From Takakia lepidozioides (taxonomy: Eukaryota; Streptophyta; Takakiopsida; Takakiales; Takakiaceae): 60,000 nt of DNA. The notes beneath the pieces were generated by a model. It saw nothing but the letters and a program-made list of their open reading frames with translations. It was not told the DNA's origin and ran no database searches. The translations under genes were made by a program, and so were the position numbers. Below are positions 54,824-60,000 of the stretch, one piece after another (position 1 is the stretch's first letter; each line of letters opens with the position of its first letter). Location: NCBI GenBank assembly GCA_030704615.1, contig CM060733.1, forward strand, positions 75,184,907 to 75,244,906, in the 5' to 3' direction.

Positions 54824-55615
54824 TCATGGTGGGTTCCAACTCTTTCCCTCCACCTGGTGTACAGAGTTAGCTACCCTCTGCCTTTCTTCCTGAGTCACAA
54901 CCTGATTCCAATCATGGAAATCATCTTCTATTTCCATGTTGTTGTTCCCTAGTTCACCATTCCAAGCTTTCTGGTAAGCTTCCTGTATGATAGAGGCAGC
55001 CATGCTACGATGGGTCTCTTCCTGAAGGAGTTCAGACATCCCTTGGTCTTCGAACAAATCCTCCCCTAGGTTGACATTATCTATTATCTCCTCAACATTC
55101 TTCAGGGCTGCATCTACCTTTTCACTCTCCTCAGATCCTCCCATCTCCTCATCTTTATCAGATTCAGAGCTGTCAGAGTCTGGAGATCCTTCCTCCGTGT
55201 CCACAAACTCTTCCTCGGGCTTTCTTTCTTCTTCCCACAAACCTAGGTACTCAAGAGCACCTGAGGCTACTCTGTAATTTACATCCTTATCAGTAACAAC
55301 AGATCCCATCATACCAAGATCCCTGACTGTACTCGCGGATATTACAGAAAGCATGGCACCGGTGTCAATTTGGCCTAACACTTGGTAATCTCCCATTGTA
55401 ATCATTACATGAAGCGCTTTAACCTTACTAGTATAAGCATACGAGATCGTGGGCTCAGCGTGTGCTGAGTACAAAGGCCTTGGAACATCCCTCACAATTT
55501 CTACACTGTGAGTTGTCTCCTTTTGTTGTACCATTGCCCTTTCCACCACTTTGACCAGCCCCTTTAATTTGTCTAACTCTCCAGGCACAGTCATGATTAG
55601 GTCCATGGGAGACAA
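54824..55615 (-). pseudogene. LTR-G aspartic protease and acidic linker
   Basis: Contains VLGQIDTGAMLSVISAS, the D-T-G active site of retroviral-type aspartic proteases, about 90 residues from the N-terminus, followed by an unusually acidic linker of ~130 residues before RT. The protease cleaves the Gag-Pol precursor. A frame break separates it from gag (55615-55669). Confidence 0.85.
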
Positions 55616-55668
55616 GGATATTCTCCCTTTGTAGAAGTGGTTCAGGATTCAGGATTTAGTACCTCCTT

Positions 55669-56722
55669 CTATGGCAGCCTTGAAATTGTTCTTTGGGTAG
55701 ATCTCACTCTTGGTCTTGCTTGGCTGTACCATTCCTCTCTGTGACTCTGGACAGGGATGCGCGTCTTGGTTGGACTTTCATTGATACTGTTTTGTGACAT
55801 CAGATCTGTCATTTCTGCGAGTACATCATCCTCATCATCATAGAACACATCTACAAAGTTAGTTCCAGGAGTTCCCATCATAGTCTGGTCGAGTTTTCTA
55901 CTGCACTCACTCTTTGTATGCCCTAGTACCTTGCAAAAGTTGCATCTCACACCACACATTTCCGTGGAATGCCCAAACCGGTGACATTTGTCACACTTAG
56001 CTTGGGTTCTTCCTTCAGGACAATATGTAGCTATGTGACCTTCTTTATGACAAACGTTACAAAGGCAAACACGAGGTGGTGTTCTAGATCCCGAGCTTTC
56101 TCCTATGACTGGTCCCCTATCAAAGTACTTCTGTAGGGTAGTGTTTAGCTGATCAAGTCTTCTGTCCATAGGGTTGACAAACACAACTGACTCATCTGTA
56201 TCATCTCCCTTCCAATGGCTCTAGAGGTATTTTCCCCCAACTTTCCAGGCCCCTCTCAATCTCAATGGCTGTCTCAAGTGCTTCCTCTACATCAGAGAAG
56301 CGCCTACCCAACATTACTCTTGCTATTTCAGGTCTCAACCCTGCTGCAAATCTACGCCTCTGTTCCAAATCAGACGCCCCACTTCTTATAAACAACCGGT
56401 TCAACCTATCAAAGTATGTCTAAACCCTTTGTCTACTTTCCTGTTTGATGGTATCCATCCTCAGCCTGATTTCTGCCAAGTCAATGACACCAAACTTGGC
56501 TGATATGGCTGCCCTAAAATCTTCCCAGTTGTCTGGTCTAGGGTTTTGTTTACGGTACCATTCATCAGCCTTGGCTCTCAGGTTGAGCCTTGCTACCTTG
56601 AAGGTTTTATCCTCATTTAAATCTCTGACATCTGCCTCCATCTGAATCCTTTCCAGCCAGTCATTCACATCTTCACTATTCCTACCATGATAAGGCACAT
56701 CTATGCTAGTTGGACTGGTCAT
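55669..56722 (-). pseudogene. LTR-G gag (capsid plus three zinc knuckles)
   Basis: Starts MTSPTSIDVPYHGRNSEDV; the capsid core includes WLERIQMEADVRDLNEDK, AKADEWYRKQNPRPDNWEDF and FAAGLRPEIARVMLG. Three CCHC knuckles follow: CNVCHKEGHIATYC, CDKCHRFGHSTEMC and CNFCKVLGHTKSEC. A TAG after RQRV (~56420) replaces a probable Gln before TYFDRL, and an indel lies near 56200. Confidence 0.9.
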
Positions 56723-56793
56723 TCTTCTACACTCTAGTCTGAGTTAAAACTGGTTTAACACCTAATTCTGATTCTAATTTTCCTACAACACCC

Positions 56794-57123
56794 TTAATGT
56801 TGACCTCTATACCACTCCCACTGTCCATTTCGTAACATCTCTACTCTACCTCCCCATGTCACCTCTCGTGCCATGGTGTTTGTCTTCTCCCACCTTCCTA
56901 ACTCTCTTATCCAAAGTACAATGGTTGTTCTACCTCCAGCATGTATCACTCTAAGACATAAATCACCATCAGCTATTCTCCAAGCAGGGTTGAAGAAGTA
57001 CAAACAAGGGTCTGCGTAGGCATTTCGTGAGCGTCGGCTTAAGCAAATCAGCACATCTCCAATGCTTGGTTCATCAGGAATCAGTGTGTGGTCTCTGCCT
57101 GCCATCAAACCATCCAATACCAA
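56794..57123 (-). CDS. Leader ORF of LTR-G, unknown function
   Basis: A 109-codon frame between PBS and gag (MVLDGLMAGRDHTLIPDE ... RNAYADPCLYFFNPAWRIA). No known domain. It could be an extra small ORF of the element or chance. Confidence 0.25.
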   Translation of the reverse strand: MVLDGLMAGRDHTLIPDEPSIGDVLICLSRRSRNAYADPCLYFFNPAWRIADGDLCLRVIHAGGRTTIVLWIRELGRWEKTNTMAREVTWGGRVEMLRNGQWEWYRGQH

Positions 57124-57162
57124 TCAAGATCCCTAGCTAGTAGATATTCAAGATTTAACGAA

Positions 57163-57174
57163 GCTCTGATACCA
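57163..57174 (-). promoter_or_regulatory. Primer-binding site, TGGTATCAGAGC
   Basis: Complementary to the 3' end of plant initiator tRNA-Met, immediately inside the right (5') LTR. It fixes the direction of LTR-G as minus and marks the inner LTR boundary. Confidence 0.9.
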
Positions 57175-57755
57175 AAAGAACGCGCATGAATCCCTTTCTG
57201 TGTGATTCTAATTGTACTCCTCTCCAGTTGAAGCAAATCAAAAGGAAGGAATGTTCTAGTGATCCAACCATCGTCACACGGCTGTGGGTTTCCCTCAGGT
57301 CGTTTGTGATCAGAGTTCATGCAATCCTCATCCACGCCGCAGCGGAAGAGAAGACATGGATGGGGAGTCTGGATTGTTCTTGCTCTTGGTTCTACTTTTA
57401 TACAACAGCCTTGCCCTACATGTACACCACCAGCAGTGCTGCCATGATGTCTTTAGTGATGCAACCAGCCCTATGTCAGTGCTAAACACGACCCTTGTGG
57501 GCAGCTCCCTTGAGCAGCAACACGTCGAAGCCCCTTTTTGTAATGAGATCACGGATTAGAGGGAGGCAGCTCAGATTTGCCATGAACTACAGGGCTACTG
57601 GTTTTCTTCAGGGTTCATGTTTTTTTTTCATCTTATCTCCCCAATTGGCCATCCCTCATCAACCCCTTTTACTAGGCAGCTCTCTCCCTTCCCAAACATT
57701 TTTTTTTTTTTCTCTCTCTCTCTCTCTCTCTTTTTCTTTCTCTCTCTCTCTTTCT
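57175..57755 (-). repeat. LTR-G right LTR (5' LTR), interrupted
   Basis: Matches 48740-49325 of the left LTR with few differences. Its poly(T)/CT tract is interrupted after TCTCTTTCT by MULE-B; the left LTR continues there with TGGTGGTACAG. The rest of this LTR should lie beyond MULE-B, outside the window. Confidence 0.9.
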
Positions 57756-58109
57756 GAGGTTTGCTATTTCATGAGCATGAGCGGCATGAGCGGAGTAGTA
57801 AGACAATCGGTTTTCATGAGCAGAAGTACAAATTTCGAAAATAAAAAACAATAAAAAACAATATTTTAATGCAATATGTCAGGAAAAACAAATATATTAT
57901 TCGGCCCCTTGAAGGGAAAATTGCAGTTTTGACAGTTGTGCTCATGATATTTCGTCTTCCGCTCATGCCAATTCCCAGCGACAAGTGCAAATATGGCGCC
58001 GAATTTCGCGATAATAGGGTCCATAACCTGAAAAAACGGCGACGTATTTCGCGGTAATAGGTCTCTCTGGCGAAAAATGGTGCCGAATTCCGTGGCTATA
58101 GGTCCCCTC

Positions 58110-58290
58110 ATGACAGGTAATTCGGCGCCATTTTTCCAGACACTGTACGAGTGCATGTTGGACTTAGCCAGTTTTCGGCCCAAAAAGAGAAATTCGGCGC
58201 CATTTTTCCAGACACGGTACCAGTGCATGTTGGGACTTAGCCAGTTTTCGGCCCCAAAAAGAGAAATTCGGCGCCATTTTTCCAGAAATG
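58110..58290. repeat. GGCGCC palindrome units in MULE-B
   Basis: Three units of AATTCGGCGCCATTTTTCCA followed by GACTTAGCCAGTTTTCGGCC, the same words as the hairpin satellite of MULE-A but without poly(A) and at low copy. The left arm of MULE-A may have grown from this state. Confidence 0.8.
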
Positions 58291-58499
58291 GCCCCCACAA
58301 CTGCTTCTGTTGGATCTCAGTTTGAATGGAATATTGCCTCATTCCAGGAGTTTTGGGGTGCATTTCATTACACAAAAAAAAAAGTCTGATACAGCAAAAT
58401 GCAATTGAAAATATCCATATGGAGGATTCCCTTTGCCCCATCAATGATTTCTGGAATCCCTAAGGAGGAGTTTGTGCAGCTCGTTCACGCTCAACGCCG

Positions 58500-58985
58500 G
58501 TGCATGAATAAAGTCATCAATAGTCACGTTCATCCCTCAACTCTTCAGGTAAATGTAATACAGATGCTTGCACGGATAATACTTCGAACCCTTCTTTGCT
58601 TCCATCAACGAGAAGTCCGTACAATTGCAAGTCGGCTCCACTCCAATCGTAATTGTGTATACATCGTCGCGTACAGCCGAGCCGGCCGTTGCCATCCGAT
58701 ACACATGCCCAAGGCCGGGTGGGGGTACGTCCACGGAGCTCTGAATAGTGCAAGCCATCCCAAGAGCATTGGCAATCCGAGTCTCATTCAACTTGTTGGG
58801 AGGGTGTCGTCTCTTCACTCTTCCGAATCGCATTGTGGGATGTGCAGAATTGTCCAATCCGTCTCTACTGGACCGAGCAGTCTGCAATGGCTGGGTCTGA
58901 GGAACCGGAAATGCGTGGGCCGGGATGTCTGTGCGTTGCACCATTCGAAATCCTGCTGCAGATAGAGCATCCGCCTCATTCTGAG
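58500..58985 (-). pseudogene. MULE-B SWIM zinc-finger region
   Basis: From LSQNEADALSAAGFRMVQR through PPPGLGHVYRMATAGSAV to TCNCTDFSLMEAKKG and YYPCKHLYYIYLK, a SWIM finger (C-x-C ... C-x-H). It lies downstream of the transposase on the same strand, which I take as the native order. Whether it is one protein with the transposase (via an intron near 58990) or a separate gene is not settled by the sequence. Confidence 0.8.
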
Positions 58986-58990
58986 AGAGG

Positions 58991-60000
58991 CTGCAACCCG
59001 GTGCAAAGGCCAGACGCCCGGAGGCTCCGGCATTCCCTGAATCCCGTACTTGGGCTTGCCAAATACACAGGTCATTATGTCGTGCCTACAGAACCAAAAA
59101 TGTCTGCGTTGTGGCGTGAGCAAATGTGGGAGTCAAAAATCTGCCGCTGAAACAAGGTGCAGTACAGCACCGTGTGGGTTCCTCCGAATCATCTCACCAC
59201 AGCGTGCTCTCGTATCCACCCGGATGGCGCAGCACTTCCCTCGAAATGCCGGCAATGTCCTCGCAATTCTCCACTGTGACTCCGACACTCTTGTCTCCAC
59301 AATGGGAATGTTGTACTGCTTTACTACAGATGGCTCGTTATGTTGCCGGGGCACGCCCTGTGCTCAAGGAGATGGCGATCTTGAACGTGCAGGACTTGCG
59401 GTGCTCGACGAGACCTCCTCGGGCAACATCACCGGACCACGAGGGAGCGTGCGAATATTCTTGTCAGCTCGCCATGAATCCTCTTCTCCGCCAGGTGCCT
59501 CGTCAAGTCTTCGTCTCACTGGACGGGTATGAACATCTCCTTCCAAATGTTGGCCTCTTCGCAGCAATGGCGTGTCCCGAAGCCCTCTCGCAAGGCCGCC
59601 GCCCACTTCCGAGGATTCTTCGATCTAGAGGCATCCGCATCAGCATTTCCTGCCTGTCCGGCCCCAAGCCCCACTGTTTCCCTTTCAAGAACTCGTTGTA
59701 CCTGCATTGCTGCATAATTGACCTCACAATGTCCTCCGTTGTGGCAGTGAGGATGTCCACCAGATGCGCCGCAGAGGAGGCACGCCAGGAAGAGTGCACT
59801 GATTCGGCCATGTTTGTCGTGGGCATGTCGGTGTCGGAGTCGAGACACATTTCCTGCACACACATGTTGAGGTTACAGCAAGTTACAAATATGGCCAAGA
59901 ATAATATTCAACGGGACGCGAATTCGTGCAACTCACCTCCCGCATATAGTCGCCAACTGGAGGAAACGATAATGCCACCATGCTAGCCAACTGACCATTG
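58991..60000 (-). pseudogene. MULE-B DDE transposase, C-terminal part
   Basis: Homologous to MULE-C. The end of the core exon is present (WLAWWHYRF, then a 1-base slip to DYMRE at 59937), with an intron 59854-59936 at the same position as in MULE-C. The next exon reads MCLDSDTDMPTTNMAESVHS, LVDILTATTEDIVRSIMQQC, and later WRIARTLPAFRGKCCAIRVD, TRARCGEMIRRNP, FWFCRHDIMTCVFGKPKYGI. Frame changes lie near 59600 and 59400, and a stop near 59135. The N-terminal and DDE parts are outside the window. Confidence 0.85.

Larger units (their letters stand above)
48731..57755 (-). mobile_element. LTR-G, Ty3/gypsy retrotransposon (right LTR broken by MULE-B)
   Basis: Left LTR 48731-50977; right LTR from about 57175, interrupted at 57756 by MULE-B. 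Between them, on the minus strand, the order is gag, protease, RT, RNase H, a second RNase H-like segment, integrase: gypsy order. The PBS complementary to initiator tRNA-Met lies at 57174-57163. No chromodomain follows the integrase GPY-like region. The two LTRs are very similar over ~450 compared bases, so the insertion is fairly young, although coding parts have several breaks. It is inserted in the CACTA-F second gene. Confidence 0.9.
57756..60000. mobile_element. MULE-B, left part (continues beyond window)
   Basis: Starts GAGGTTTGCTATTTCATGAG, with CATGAGCGG repeats, and for ~350 bases is nearly the same as the MULE-A left end. It then has GGCGCC palindrome units (58110-58290) and the C-terminal part of a minus-strand transposase gene. 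Expected left target copy is TCTCTTTCT (57747-57755). Confidence 0.85.

Noticed and set aside
57866-58444. 192-codon open frame on the minus strand in MULE-B
   Set aside because: It runs through the noncoding left terminal region and GGCGCC units shared with MULE-A, where the matching frame is broken; not a gene.

Overview
This is a nuclear-genome window from a streptophyte plant, made almost entirely of nested, decayed transposable elements. The host is probably a seed-free land plant (fern, lycophyte or bryophyte); the species is not identified. Evidence for a plant: CACTA TNP2 genes with DUF4218/DUF4216 regions, pentatricopeptide-repeat (PPR) fragments of the land-plant type, an intron-bearing ribosomal protein eS1 (RPS3a) fragment, Ty3/gypsy, copia and Penelope-like sequences, GT-AG introns, and frequent CAG-to-TAG stops as expected from deamination of CHG-methylated cytosine. 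I see no CRISPR array, rRNA, tRNA or intact single-copy host gene.

Layout. 1-4.0 kb: end of a gypsy pol gene with a C-terminal PHD finger, then a gypsy gag on the minus strand. 4.0-6.8 kb: CACTA remnant, a 0.7-kb direct duplication and PPR debris. 8.9-12.2 kb: a decayed CACTA accessory gene of Transposase_24 type. 14.09-25.60 kb: a CACTA element (CACTA-E) bounded by CTT target duplications. It holds a duplicated 3' end, a split copia fragment, and a MULE-like element (MULE-A, 17632-24310) whose interior is a palindromic satellite. 25.9-28.1 kb: Penelope-like reverse transcriptase. 29.3-29.9 kb: one end of another MULE (MULE-D). From 30.9 kb: a second CACTA element (CACTA-F) with captured PPR and RPS3a pieces, a TNP2 gene on the minus strand and a divergent accessory gene on the plus strand. 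That accessory gene is broken twice, by MULE-C (36892-47803, exact 9-bp target duplication) and by a gypsy retrotransposon (LTR-G, from 48731). The right LTR of LTR-G is in turn broken by MULE-B (57756 to beyond the window).

The main finding is in MULE-C. Beside the transposase it carries a nine-exon gene (39697-44585) that appears to encode a ParB/Srx-like domain (D-E-N-H-R) followed by a permuted class-beta DNA amino-methyltransferase fold. That arrangement is known from phage and bacterial ParB-methylase proteins. The same element holds a palindrome, AAATGCGGYRCCGCATTT, in three introns of this gene and in a cluster just after it. MULE-A is filled with the sister palindrome AAATTCGGCGCCGAATTT and with large hairpins that have poly(A) loops. 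I infer a transposon family with its own DNA-modification gene and a family-specific palindrome, but function is untested and this copy is a pseudogene.

Inferred order of insertion: CACTA-F first, then MULE-C and LTR-G into its accessory gene, then MULE-B into LTR-G. Separately, MULE-A entered a copia fragment lying between two CACTA 3' ends.
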